From a virus: a DNA stretch of 55,234 bases. The notes beneath the pieces were generated by a model, which was not told where the DNA came from, did not search any database, and saw nothing but the letters and a program-made list of their open reading frames with translations. Shown here in pieces: positions 9,894-19,063 of this stretch (position 1 is the first letter of the stretch; every line of letters begins with the position of its first letter). The position numbers and the translations under genes were made by a program. The stretch lies in the IMG/VR virus record IMGVR_UViG_3300040801_001718, positions 1 to 55,234 of that record; one strand, 5' to 3'.

Positions 9894-11096
9894 TTATGAT
9901 AACCTCCAAAATTCTATTCGAGATCTTCTAATGCCAGCTGTGTCAGAGCTATTAGAAGCTCTAAAGTCAATATCAACATAATGATTACCTGAACTTAAAT
10001 ATACATAATAAAAATTAGATGCTATGTGCCATTGATCAGTATTGGCGTCTTGTGGTTCTTCACAATGTTCATTTACAGTAGTGGTATCATCTACTTGTAC
10101 TCTACCTTGAAAATCACGCCCAGTACTACTATATTGCCATTCATACCCCCACGCCACTCTATAAGTACCGGCTGGTATACCACTTACAGAAAATCTTGAT
10201 TTCTGAACCCAAGACGTACTACTTGTATCTGTTTGAGAATCATCCAAAGTATACCCGTACCAACTACCAAACTTTGGAAGAATTGTTGCGGTACCACTAA
10301 CCGTATCATCAATATCACAAGCTTTAAAATTAATTATTTCTGTAGGACTACCACTTATGGTTATTCCATTGTCTTCAACATAAATGGTGGAACCAGACCC
10401 TGGATCACCTTTATCACCTGTATCACCTTTCAAACCAGTAAAAGGAAAAATAGTTAACGATGAACCATCTGCTAAAGTTTTTATAGTGCCGCCGCCAGAT
10501 TCTCTTTGAGCTTGTACTCTCAGTCCATTTGTTTTTTCTAAATCAAGCAGTAAAATAACAACTGCGGTAGAAGCCCCTTGAGAATTACTCCTACTATACA
10601 TACGGGCTAAACTACCATTAACATAATTATAACCGCTACCACTGTCTAAAGTCAATCTCATCGAAGCTTCGCTTCTTGAATCACCGGCTGATTGATAAAT
10701 AGTAACTCTAGCTACAACTACATAAGTACCAGTTGTATTTATAATAATTTCTGAGGGAGCCGATACAGTGTCATGAGTAAAATCAGATGTTTTTTCTCTA
10801 TCAGTATCAAATGGTATGTCAGTCCATCCAGATGTTACATCTGTATCTCCCGATGAATCATAAGCATCAAAATAAGCATTATATACACCACTTGCAACGA
10901 CATCAGCTATTTGATCATCTACATACCATTTTGTAGTTAAATGACCATCTTTTGTTGGATTAACACCACTAATAGTAGTTGAAATACGCAACTCTTCTGA
11001 GTCCCCATCCCAATATAACATACTATCATTATTGGTACCAAATACCGCCATGTCGTCATCTTTAAAAAATATATCTTTTTGACTAAATCTTGCCAT
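9894..11096 (-). CDS. Fibre protein with collagen-like stretch and C1q-like domains
   Basis: A protein of 400 residues. The N-terminus (MARFSQKDIFFKDDD) matches the N-terminal module of the next gene upstream: both have an FGT-N-M-WDG core followed by T(V/I)SGV-PT and HLTTK-YVDD. This suggests a common virion-attachment peptide. The middle is a C1q/TNF-like beta domain, followed by a short collagen-like run (GLKGDTGDKGDPGSG, about residues 224-238) and a second beta-sandwich to the C-terminus (FWRLS). The same order of C1q-like, collagen and C1q-like occurs at the C-terminus of the giant fibre next door, from which it is only one base away. Likely a trimeric accessory fibre or receptor-binding head. 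Confidence 0.85.
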   Translation of the reverse strand: MARFSQKDIFFKDDDMAVFGTNNDSMLYWDGDSEELRISTTISGVNPTKDGHLTTKWYVDDQIADVVASGVYNAYFDAYDSSGDTDVTSGWTDIPFDTDREKTSDFTHDTVSAPSEIIINTTGTYVVVARVTIYQSAGDSRSEASMRLTLDSGSGYNYVNGSLARMYSRSNSQGASTAVVILLLDLEKTNGLRVQAQRESGGGTIKTLADGSSLTIFPFTGLKGDTGDKGDPGSGSTIYVEDNGITISGSPTEIINFKACDIDDTVSGTATILPKFGSWYGYTLDDSQTDTSSTSWVQKSRFSVSGIPAGTYRVAWGYEWQYSSTGRDFQGRVQVDDTTTVNEHCEEPQDANTDQWHIASNFYYVYLSSGNHYVDIDFRASNSSDTAGIRRSRIEFWRLS

Positions 11097-11125
11097 AGTA
11101 ATTAACCTCCGTCTTATTTTAGACC

Positions 11126-11162
11126 GTTATAGGAGGGGATATTTTAATACCCCTCCTATAAC
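11126..11162 (-). terminator. Hairpin after a fibre gene (13-bp perfect stem)
   Basis: A perfect 13-base inverted repeat (GTTATAGGAGGGG and its complement) with an 11-base AT loop lies 8 bases after the stop of the 560-residue fibre gene. No long U-run follows on the minus strand, so it may be an inefficient terminator, an attenuator or a 3'-end stabiliser rather than a full stop. Confidence 0.5.
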
Positions 11163-11169
11163 CAAGGTG

Positions 11170-12852
11170 TTAATCCTCGATAATACTCCAATCCAACACG
11201 TAATTAGCTGAATCCATATCGCCCATAAAAGTAACAGTGAAACCAGTTGAAGCTCTTGCACTTACAATAAATGCATAAATTGAAGGGGGTGAATCGGTAA
11301 TATTCTCCAATGTAGCATTAATTGTATAATTGGTGTGCCCCAAATCTGCGAAACTAATAGATACTTGAGAAGCTCCATTAGCAACAGCTTGTCGTCCATG
11401 ATTATCTATACCGCCTTGATCAACATAAGACTTAGTAGCTAAATGATACCCTTGAGTCGGATCTACACCAGAAACAGTAGCTGTAAAACCTCTAGTACCA
11501 TCAACAAGAACATACTGAGTATGATCATCGTCATCTAAACCAGCCAATGACCCGTGATCAATTTCAGACGCAGGAATACCACTAACTGTAATAGTATTAG
11601 CTGTGTCATTGTAATTAACAGTAACACTACCAGCACCACTCATGATATTACCTACAGCATCCTGAGCTTCCTCATCAGTATATCTAGCATGGTGAGCACT
11701 TGAAATAGCAGCATGAGCGGCTATATCAGAATCAATTTCAGAACTTAAAGCTCCACTAATAGTATTAACCTCTGATTCAGTATAATATCTATCATCATGA
11801 ATATGCTCTGAACTTGCGTTGCCAACTCCACCTGCACTAGTTAAATCAGTATACATAGTAGAAGTTAAATGATAGTACTCATTAGATGTGCCACCTTGCA
11901 AACCTGATAAATTATTATGCGTAGTAGTAGATCCAAATTGTACCCAACTACCAGCTGGATAATCGTTATTATATACATACAAACCATCAAGCTCTTCTAC
12001 CCATGCAGCATAACCCTCAGCAGGTTCGACCCCGCTCCAAGAAGTACCAGTGTACTCCATAATATAATTAGCTGTCCATGTACCACTAGTAGTAAGTGCT
12101 ATATATCTATTACCCTCTACAGCTATACCAGAAGCAATAGGTACTATATCGATTACCGGTTCTTGCCAACTTAAACCTTGACTTATATTATCTACATACT
12201 GCTTAGTAGTCAAGTGATTATCAGCAGTAGGAGTAATACCTCCTACCGTTCCAGTAAACGCTCTGGTACCATCCACTAAAATATATTGTGTATGATCGTC
12301 ATCACCCAATCCGTCTAAATCACCGTGGTCTTTATTACCACTAATAGTTACTGTGGTACTATTAGAACTTAATCCAATATTCCCAGCTCCTACTAGAGAT
12401 TTAAATTGTAAATCAACAAGTACTTTTTGTGCATATAAACCTTCACCGCCCCCAAGATTGGATGCAGTAGTTATTTCACCTGTACCACTAAGTGTGTCTA
12501 CATATGCCTTAGTAGTTAGATGATAATCCTGTGTAGGATAAACTCCAGAAACAGTATTAGTAAAACCTCGGCTGGCATTAATTGGCATATATTGAAGATG
12601 ATCATCATCCTCTAAACCAGTCAAGCCACCGTGATCTGTTATAATATTGCCACTAACTGTTGCAATTTCATCATCTACATACTGTCTTGTAGTCAAATGG
12701 TAACTTTGTGTAGGATCTACACCACTTACAGTGCTATTAACACGTAAATCATTAGCGGTCCCATCCCACCACATATCAGCATTTAAACCAGTGCCAAAAG
12801 TTACCTGTTGACCATCTTTAAGTCGTAAATCACCGCTTGTAAACTTAGCCAT
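11170..12852 (-). CDS. Fibre protein with DDDH repeats and C-terminal lectin-like domain
   Basis: A protein of 560 residues beginning MAKFTSGDLRLKDGQQ. The N-terminal module (FGTGLNADMWWDG, then VSGVDPT..YHLTTRQYVDD) is shared with the 400-residue neighbour. At least three copies of a composite repeat follow: GL.DDDH.QY, a GTR.FT segment, SGV.PT and HLTTK.YVD. The last 55 residues (TNYTINATLENITDSPP to the end) resemble the repeated beta modules of the 759-residue protein next upstream, which look like H-type-lectin folds. No catalytic motif is seen. It is probably a trimeric side fibre that shares an attachment peptide with its neighbour. A hairpin lies directly downstream. Confidence 0.85.
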   Translation of the reverse strand: MAKFTSGDLRLKDGQQVTFGTGLNADMWWDGTANDLRVNSTVSGVDPTQSYHLTTRQYVDDEIATVSGNIITDHGGLTGLEDDDHLQYMPINASRGFTNTVSGVYPTQDYHLTTKAYVDTLSGTGEITTASNLGGGEGLYAQKVLVDLQFKSLVGAGNIGLSSNSTTVTISGNKDHGDLDGLGDDDHTQYILVDGTRAFTGTVGGITPTADNHLTTKQYVDNISQGLSWQEPVIDIVPIASGIAVEGNRYIALTTSGTWTANYIMEYTGTSWSGVEPAEGYAAWVEELDGLYVYNNDYPAGSWVQFGSTTTHNNLSGLQGGTSNEYYHLTSTMYTDLTSAGGVGNASSEHIHDDRYYTESEVNTISGALSSEIDSDIAAHAAISSAHHARYTDEEAQDAVGNIMSGAGSVTVNYNDTANTITVSGIPASEIDHGSLAGLDDDDHTQYVLVDGTRGFTATVSGVDPTQGYHLATKSYVDQGGIDNHGRQAVANGASQVSISFADLGHTNYTINATLENITDSPPSIYAFIVSARASTGFTVTFMGDMDSANYVLDWSIIED

Positions 12853-12871
12853 GGCTTATTGTGTCCCTCCT

Positions 12872-15151
12872 TTAAGAATTTATATATCCAGGATCAAATC
12901 CTGGCTCAAATCTAATTGTGTCAGAAGCTATAGCAATACCAATAGATTGTTTCCATGCACCTGAATTAGGTGCAGCACTAGCTAAAGCTCCATCAACTGT
13001 TGAAACATAAATCACATCACCTGCTGTCCAAGACCACGCACCTTTTCTTATAATTCCTTTCCATAAAATTTTCTTACTACCAGTTCCTTCTTCTAAAGCA
13101 ATTGCCGAACAAGGCATTCTGGTCGTACCACTCACCGCAGTACATTGTTCCCAATGTCCGTTTGATTTCATATGTAATGGGCATCCTACACCAGTGTCAT
13201 TCCAATCAACTCGCATAGTAGATACATCACCACTCCACCCTACTGTATATCCATGCAAAACCATGCCACTGGGTGTTGTATTTAATACAATATTATAATC
13301 ACCTAATTCTAAATCTCCGCCCAATTCTGGGGAAGTGTCAGCTATTAAACTAGCTATATAATTACCACCAGCTAATCCGCCTGATATAGTAGCGTGCCAG
13401 TTTAACAAATAGTTATTTGAATCAATTTCACCAGAATAATGAACTCTAAATCCTGTTGTATATTTATTAGTAATAGTAAGAGCATACTCTGATGATGGCG
13501 CATCAACAGAGTTTTCTAAACTAAGAACTAAAGAATAATCATCACTAGGAAAAGCAGATCCAAATAATACATCAGTATAAGTATTCCCCTGTCCTAATAT
13601 CTCACTACCAAATTTATTCTGATTAATTATATTTAATATTTCTTGTTTGGTATAATATCTAGCGTCACCACGATCATCAGTATGATATTGTGGATGATCA
13701 TCTTCGTCTAGTCCTCTTAACCAACTATGTCTAATTCCTGACAAAGTACCATAATTACTACTACATGGCGAAGCACCAGATAAAGTAGCGTACCAATTTA
13801 AATAATAATTAGTAGAGTCTATTTCTCCAGAATAATGAACTGTAAAACCGAAAGGTGATTTCTCAGTAATAGTAATAGAATATTCTGAAGACGGATCATC
13901 AACCGTGTTCTCTAAATCAATTACTAAAACGTACTCATTATTATCAAATGGTGCGCCAAAATTAACCTGAGTTTCTGTATCCCATAAATTGAGATTCTCT
14001 CTACCTGACTTGGTTTGTCCTAATATTTCTAACAGCTGATTCCAAGTACCGCTAATAGCACTATCTACGTATTCTTTTGTGGTAAGGTGGTAATCTTCTA
14101 CCGGATAAACACCTGACACAGTAGAAGTAAATCCTCTAGTACCATTTGTCGGCACATATTGGGGATGATCATCATTTAACAATCCTAACAAATCACCATG
14201 AACTATCACACCACTTATAGTTGAAATGGTATAATCCACATACCACTTTGTAGCCAAATGGTAATCTTCTACCGGATAAACACCTGACACAGTAGAAGTA
14301 AATCCTCTAGTACCATTTGTCGGCACATATTGGGGATGATCATCTCTATCTAAATCAAGTAACCAATAATGTGGTATAGTTCCAGACAAAGTACCTGAAA
14401 TATTTGTAACTCCATAAATTAAACGATCAGTTGCAGCATCATACTTAACAACAAACTGATCACCCATACCGCTTTCATCTATACACTTAGTTCCTAAATA
14501 ACACCTATGATGTGCATTATCTACTGAATATTTAATTCCAGACGCAGTAGATGTATAGATACCATCACTAACTGCTTCAGAAACGTTTACTATGCCATCA
14601 TCATCTGGATCATATACAGATTTACGCATATAAATCTCAACACTAGGTGAAATGCCAGATCCACATACATCCCCATCCGCCATACCTCTTCGAGAAGGGG
14701 TATGCGGTTGCTGAACAATTAAATTTCCAGATTTATCTTTAACACTAAATGTTAAAAACGGAGTAGACTTATCATCATCATATAATACCCAATTGTCTGT
14801 ATCTCCATCATCAAGTTCTAATCTATTAGTTTGTATTTTTCTAAGTAGAATAGTACGTATATCTACAAGACCCACTGTTGATTCTATGGAATTAAGCACT
14901 TCAGCGTATTCACCACTTGAAGCATAGGTGTATCTTTCGGCGCCAGAAAGCGTAACACTATCACATATAACAGCATAATCACGTGATGGTTCATACGCAT
15001 CGAAACTGTACCTATAAAAACCATCCCCGGTCTCTACCATATTCTCATCGTTAACTACCGTTAATCCAGTTGCAACATCCAAAACTTTAACGAGAGGACT
15101 AAGACCTAAAGCTGGCTCACCACTATCTGTAAAAAACGCAAGTATCCACAT
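12872..15151 (-). CDS. Modular fibre protein with duplicated lectin-like domains
   Basis: A protein of 759 residues. Residues 1-170 form a beta module also found as a free-standing protein at 2310-2801. Next come DDDH-type repeats, two of which are encoded by an exact 86-bp direct repeat (14088-14173 and 14259-14344). Two H-lectin-like units follow, each with PSSEY..TIT.K, GF.VHYSGEIDS.NY and LNW. The C-terminal 130 residues (GHWEQC to FEPGFDPGY) match the C-terminal domain of the next protein, 15171-15830. Alternating shared modules show that this locus has grown by duplication and shuffling. Likely a capsid or tail fibre; carbohydrate binding is an inference from the lectin-like repeats. 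Confidence 0.85.
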   Translation of the reverse strand: MWILAFFTDSGEPALGLSPLVKVLDVATGLTVVNDENMVETGDGFYRYSFDAYEPSRDYAVICDSVTLSGAERYTYASSGEYAEVLNSIESTVGLVDIRTILLRKIQTNRLELDDGDTDNWVLYDDDKSTPFLTFSVKDKSGNLIVQQPHTPSRRGMADGDVCGSGISPSVEIYMRKSVYDPDDDGIVNVSEAVSDGIYTSTASGIKYSVDNAHHRCYLGTKCIDESGMGDQFVVKYDAATDRLIYGVTNISGTLSGTIPHYWLLDLDRDDHPQYVPTNGTRGFTSTVSGVYPVEDYHLATKWYVDYTISTISGVIVHGDLLGLLNDDHPQYVPTNGTRGFTSTVSGVYPVEDYHLTTKEYVDSAISGTWNQLLEILGQTKSGRENLNLWDTETQVNFGAPFDNNEYVLVIDLENTVDDPSSEYSITITEKSPFGFTVHYSGEIDSTNYYLNWYATLSGASPCSSNYGTLSGIRHSWLRGLDEDDHPQYHTDDRGDARYYTKQEILNIINQNKFGSEILGQGNTYTDVLFGSAFPSDDYSLVLSLENSVDAPSSEYALTITNKYTTGFRVHYSGEIDSNNYLLNWHATISGGLAGGNYIASLIADTSPELGGDLELGDYNIVLNTTPSGMVLHGYTVGWSGDVSTMRVDWNDTGVGCPLHMKSNGHWEQCTAVSGTTRMPCSAIALEEGTGSKKILWKGIIRKGAWSWTAGDVIYVSTVDGALASAAPNSGAWKQSIGIAIASDTIRFEPGFDPGYINS
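14088..14173. repeat. 86-bp exact direct repeat, copy 1
   Basis: Identical over 86 bases to 14259-14344, inside the fibre gene. It encodes the segment from the end of one DDDH repeat to the start of the next, including DDHPQYVP, NGTRGF and SGVYPVEDYHL. Exact identity at synonymous positions indicates a recent duplication or gene conversion. Confidence 0.9.
14259..14344. repeat. 86-bp exact direct repeat, copy 2
   Basis: Second copy of the exact repeat at 14088-14173, offset by 171 bases (57 codons), so the reading frame is kept. Confidence 0.9.
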
Positions 15152-15170
15152 AGATTAATATAATCTCCAA

Positions 15171-15830
15171 TTAAACTATCTCTACCATTGTATATTGAGG
15201 ATTAAAATACATTCGATTAGCATGAGTAGCAAACCCCACTATTTGTACAAAATCACCTGACCCACTAGGAGCGGTCTGTGTAAGTTCACCAGTAACACAA
15301 GACACGTATATAAAACCAAAACCACCAATAGTAGACCAATTCCAATTATCATTACGAATAAATCCTTGCATAAGCACTCTTTTACTACCAGTACCAGTCT
15401 CCAAAGCGAGCGCCCCACACGGCATAGCTGTTTCAGCATCGGCTTCTATCCAATGGCCATCATTATCTAAATACAAAGCAGCCCCTATACCATAAGTATT
15501 AGCATCAACAGTCATTGTAGTAATAATACCTCTGGCTTCATTGTTGGATTCAGGATCAGCAGGTATCTCTATACTACCATCAATATTTACTATATTTATA
15601 TCTACGATTGTTATTGGGGAATCATTGAACTTATCTGAGATGAAATATGGAACACAACCACTGGTAAGAGTATCGGTTATTGCATTAATTTCATATGATA
15701 AACTACCTGAAATTAACACCATCTGATCATACAAATGGCCAGACATCGTTGTAGATTTAGTTTCGTATTCGGCCTCTGACATAAAATCAGCATCGAAGAC
15801 CTGTGTCTCTGATAAACGACTTCTAGCCAT
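15171..15830 (-). CDS. Fibre-associated protein sharing the C-terminal domain of its neighbour
   Basis: A protein of 219 residues starting MARSRLSETQVFDADF, with GAGGAACT before the ATG. The first 70 residues are helical with Thr/Ser-rich stretches. The C-terminal 130 residues contain GHWIEADAETAMPCGALAL, GTGSKR.L..GFIR, a WNW segment and a final FNPQY. The same elements occur in order at the C-terminus of the 759-residue protein immediately downstream (GHWEQC, MPCSAIAL, GTGSKK, GFDPGY). It is therefore a stand-alone relative of that terminal domain. A role as a capsid or fibre surface protein is likely; the ligand is unknown. Confidence 0.75.
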   Translation of the reverse strand: MARSRLSETQVFDADFMSEAEYETKSTTMSGHLYDQMVLISGSLSYEINAITDTLTSGCVPYFISDKFNDSPITIVDINIVNIDGSIEIPADPESNNEARGIITTMTVDANTYGIGAALYLDNDGHWIEADAETAMPCGALALETGTGSKRVLMQGFIRNDNWNWSTIGGFGFIYVSCVTGELTQTAPSGSGDFVQIVGFATHANRMYFNPQYTMVEIV

Positions 15831-15866
15831 CTTTAGTTCCTCTATTAGTTGATATTAAAACATATA

Positions 15867-16190
15867 TTATGTGACGCCGTCTTCTTCTTCAGACTCCACG
15901 ACAGCCACGCCTTTCCTAATGTTATTTTCTTTAATATCTTTCATAATCCTGTCCCTTTCATCAGCTCTCTGCTGAGCAGCCACCAAACTTTGCACTATAT
16001 CAATGATTATTTTTTCATTAGCTTTTAACTGAGCTATTTCACCTTGCAAAGCTATAAGTGCCTTAGATTTCCTCTCAATATCTTGTCTAAAGCGCTTAGC
16101 TAACATAACAATAAATCCAGCTTCCTCTTTAGTAATTACTTCATTATCACGTGCATCATCTATTACATTTCTAAATTTATTCATATCCAT
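15867..16190 (-). CDS. Coiled-coil hypothetical protein
   Basis: A protein of 107 residues beginning MDMNKFRNVIDDARDNEV. It is almost entirely helical, with heptad-like spacing from about residue 30 to 95 (LAKRFRQDIERKSKALIAL and following), and ends in an acidic tail (ESEEEDGV). It has no Cys residues and no membrane segment. GGAGG lies upstream of the ATG, and a strong hairpin separates it from the gene before. The size and coiled coil would suit a fibre chaperone, a trimerisation partner or a small scaffold. The family is not recognised. Confidence 0.7.
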   Translation of the reverse strand: MDMNKFRNVIDDARDNEVITKEEAGFIVMLAKRFRQDIERKSKALIALQGEIAQLKANEKIIIDIVQSLVAAQQRADERDRIMKDIKENNIRKGVAVVESEEEDGVT

Positions 16191-16222
16191 CTTTACCTTT
16201 TCCTCCTAAATCCATAAATATT

Positions 16223-16248
16223 TATAGGCGCGCCGAAGCGCGCCTATA
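16223..16248 (-). terminator. GC-rich hairpin with UUCG tetraloop
   Basis: Perfect 11-bp stem (TATAGGCGCGC and complement) closed by a C(TTCG)G tetraloop on the minus strand, 8 bases after the stop of the 469-residue virion gene. The arms are the most GC-rich sequence in this neighbourhood. The following U-tract is weak, so partial termination or transcript-end protection is likely. Confidence 0.6.
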
Positions 16249-16255
16249 TATCTAA

Positions 16256-17665
16256 TTATTGCCTTACCACATAAATTATATTAGCATCTGCTACTACATT
16301 AAATCTAAATGTAATACCAGAAATTGTTGTTTCCTCATAATCCCTTACTTCACCACTTGTATCAGCCATCAATAACTGACCATTAACATAAACATCCATA
16401 TTAGCGCCTTCCTGACCAGCAGTTGACTTAGGTGTATAAGTCACACCAGCAGGCAAACCATGCACTGTATTTCTTGGAATTGTTACACTAACAGATTCAA
16501 TATATTTATTACCAAGACTTGCAGATATCGCATCTGCATTATCTTTAACTTGAATGTCTAATGCATTAATACCTGAAGCTATAGTATCACCATCAGAAAT
16601 ATAATTATCTTCAGTAAATGTAGTATCACCTAGAGCAGTATTCATAATATCTATTGCGTTTTGAATATCTGCTGGATCAACCACAAATGGATAATTACCA
16701 GTAGTATTAGCCCAACTACCAGCTGTTGATTCTACGCCATCCGTTGCTCCAGTATAACCCCAAAGATTACTAATATCTTCAGCAAAAATCGGATCTCCTT
16801 CTACTTTAGTAATAAAGTCAGTTCTAAACCATTCATATTCTTGAACATTAGTCATAACTTTACGATGTGGATAAACTACCTTAATACCACCAGTAATAGA
16901 GTACTCATTAAAATCAAAATTAACAAGATTACCACTAGGTGTTACATACCCACCACCAAAATCAAAATCTACATCATCACCACTTGGAGGTGTATAACCA
17001 CCACTAATAGTAGTAGTTGAAGTTGTATATCCACTTGGAAAACTTATAGGAGAACCATTTGCATAAAATTTAACATATACATCAGTGCCAGTTCCAGTTC
17101 CGCCTTCATCAGCGGCATCATAGAACAATCCATAAATAACATCTCCACCACTAGTTGTTATAGATGCGTTGTTAGCTACACTAAGAATATCTACAGCACA
17201 AACATCTAAAGCGCCACCTTCATCCCAATAATTGCCGCTAGTGCTTTGATAGATAGGAAGACCTCGTCTATCAGTAGCCGTAGCATAACTAGTAGTGATA
17301 TTCATTAAAAAACCGTCTTGTGTACCACTGACTGAATAGCCTGCACCACTATTGTCAGAAACTACCGGTACGATAACAGTTTTCGCATCCATACTGTGAT
17401 TTTTTAAATTAGTCAAATCCAGTGATTTAGTTTCACCGTTTCCACTAGTAGTATTGGTTGGATCGAAATAATTACCTAAGTTATCATACCAGTTAGTACT
17501 TCCCTTAGCCAGTCTCATAAGAGTTCTAAAAACATTAAGATCGTCTTCAAGAGAACCTGAGACTGTGGGCTCAGCTATAGTACCAGAAACTGCACCAGCT
17601 ACCTGGTCGTCATATGTAGCTGAACGTCTAATTTGTTCTAACTGAGTTAATAGACTTCTAGACAT
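16256..17665 (-). CDS. Virion protein, tandem paralogue A
   Basis: A protein of 469 residues starting MSRSLLTQLEQIRRSATYDD. It is clearly homologous to the next gene upstream (17693-19021): shared segments include AEPTVSGSLE, LGNYFDPTNTTSG, LWGYTGA(T/S)DG, a QVKDNADAI helix and the C-terminal NMDVYVNGQLL strand. This copy carries an extra stretch near residues 215-255 (SGGYTPPSGDDVDFDFGGG and a related segment) absent from the other. No catalytic motif or membrane segment is seen. The last 60 residues resemble the small protein at 19064-19348. The abundance of beta and Thr/Ser/Gly segments suggests an exposed structural protein such as a fibre or collar component. Confidence 0.8.
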   Translation of the reverse strand: MSRSLLTQLEQIRRSATYDDQVAGAVSGTIAEPTVSGSLEDDLNVFRTLMRLAKGSTNWYDNLGNYFDPTNTTSGNGETKSLDLTNLKNHSMDAKTVIVPVVSDNSGAGYSVSGTQDGFLMNITTSYATATDRRGLPIYQSTSGNYWDEGGALDVCAVDILSVANNASITTSGGDVIYGLFYDAADEGGTGTGTDVYVKFYANGSPISFPSGYTTSTTTISGGYTPPSGDDVDFDFGGGYVTPSGNLVNFDFNEYSITGGIKVVYPHRKVMTNVQEYEWFRTDFITKVEGDPIFAEDISNLWGYTGATDGVESTAGSWANTTGNYPFVVDPADIQNAIDIMNTALGDTTFTEDNYISDGDTIASGINALDIQVKDNADAISASLGNKYIESVSVTIPRNTVHGLPAGVTYTPKSTAGQEGANMDVYVNGQLLMADTSGEVRDYEETTISGITFRFNVVADANIIYVVRQ

Positions 17666-17692
17666 TTGTTATACTCTCCTTTATTGGATTTT

Positions 17693-19021
17693 TTACTGTC
17701 TAATCATATAGGTAATATTTCTACCATCCTGTACATTAAAGCGGAAAGTAATACCAGACGTACTTGTTTCACCATAGTCTCTATTTGCATCAACACCAGC
17801 AGCACCAGTATCAGCAGCAAGCAGTTGACCTCCAACATAAACGTCCATGTTACTTCCTTCTTGACCAACGGTTGAGTCTGGTGTATAAGTCAAACCAGCA
17901 GGTAATGGATGTTCAACACCAGCTGTGATATCGCCTGAAACCTCTTCAACATATTTATCAGCAGCACCAGCTGCGATAGCATCGGCATTATCTTTAACCT
18001 GTTGATCCAAAGCATCAAGAGAATCAGCAAAGCTCTCAGCATTAGTAACATAGTTCTGTTCCGTATAAGTCCTGTCACCAGCAGCATCGTTTAATGCATC
18101 ACTAGCTGACTGTAAATCAGATGGGTTTCCAGATAATGGGTAATTACCAGTTGCATTGGTCCAAGAACCAGCAGTACTGTCTATGCCATCACTAGCACCT
18201 GTATAACTCCATAAATTCATAATATCTTCAAGAAGCTCGATGTCACCTTCCCAAGAACTTACAAAATCAGTTCTCTGCCATTCCCACTCTTCAACATCTG
18301 TCATACGTCTACGTTCAGGAACAATAAAGTACACAGAAGTTACAGTACCAGTAACTGTTGAAAGATCACACACGGCGTCATTAGCATAAAATCTTACATA
18401 CACATCGGTACCATCACCAGTTCCACTATTATCAGCACCATCATGAAACTTAGCATAAATGGTATTACCACTCACATCTTGCATCTGTGAATCATTTGCA
18501 GAATTCAGCACATCAACTCTACATACGCGATCTGCGCCGCCTTCGTCAAAATAATCACCACTTACAGAAGAATAAATTGGAAGTGCTCCATCCGACCCAC
18601 CAGTACGATCGGTAGCGGTAGCATATGCTTTATTGTATACTGTAGAATTAGCACTTGTAAGTAACACACCAGTTGAGGTACCAGAAACAGTATATCCATT
18701 TCCACTATTATCTTCTTGTACAGCTAGAATAACAGTTTTAGCATCAAGAGTGTTATTCTTTAAATTAGTTAGATTCAACGCCTTCTGTTCTGCGCTTCCA
18801 CTAGTAGTATTAGTTGGGTCAAAATAATTACCCAAATCAGTGTACCACTTAGCAGAACCTTTGGTTAAACGCATAATTGAACGAAGAACATTAAGATCTT
18901 CTTCTAATGAACCAGATACAGTAGGCTCTGCTACACCAGAAGTAGTAACGCTTACAACCTGGTCATCATAATTAGCAGAACGTCTAATTTGTTCTAACTG
19001 TCTTATTAAACTTCTAGCCAT
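17693..19021 (-). CDS. Virion protein, tandem paralogue B
   Basis: A protein of 442 residues starting MARSLIRQLEQIRRSANYDD, with GGAGG upstream. It is a tandem paralogue of 16256-17665 along most of its length. The N-terminal helix is followed by a conserved TVSGSLEEDLNVL segment, a central beta domain with DGTDVYVRFYAN, a helical zone (ALDQQVKDNADAIAAG) and a C-terminal strand module (NMDVYVGGQLLAAD). Both copies start just after a ribosome site and lie 27 bases apart, so they are co-transcribed. Two copies with divergent middles suggest either a hetero-oligomeric virion part or a duplicated surface protein under diversification. Confidence 0.8.
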   Translation of the reverse strand: MARSLIRQLEQIRRSANYDDQVVSVTTSGVAEPTVSGSLEEDLNVLRSIMRLTKGSAKWYTDLGNYFDPTNTTSGSAEQKALNLTNLKNNTLDAKTVILAVQEDNSGNGYTVSGTSTGVLLTSANSTVYNKAYATATDRTGGSDGALPIYSSVSGDYFDEGGADRVCRVDVLNSANDSQMQDVSGNTIYAKFHDGADNSGTGDGTDVYVRFYANDAVCDLSTVTGTVTSVYFIVPERRRMTDVEEWEWQRTDFVSSWEGDIELLEDIMNLWSYTGASDGIDSTAGSWTNATGNYPLSGNPSDLQSASDALNDAAGDRTYTEQNYVTNAESFADSLDALDQQVKDNADAIAAGAADKYVEEVSGDITAGVEHPLPAGLTYTPDSTVGQEGSNMDVYVGGQLLAADTGAAGVDANRDYGETSTSGITFRFNVQDGRNITYMIRQ

Positions 19022-19063
19022 TTTATATGCTTCCTCCTATTTGAATTTTAGCTCGCTTAAATA

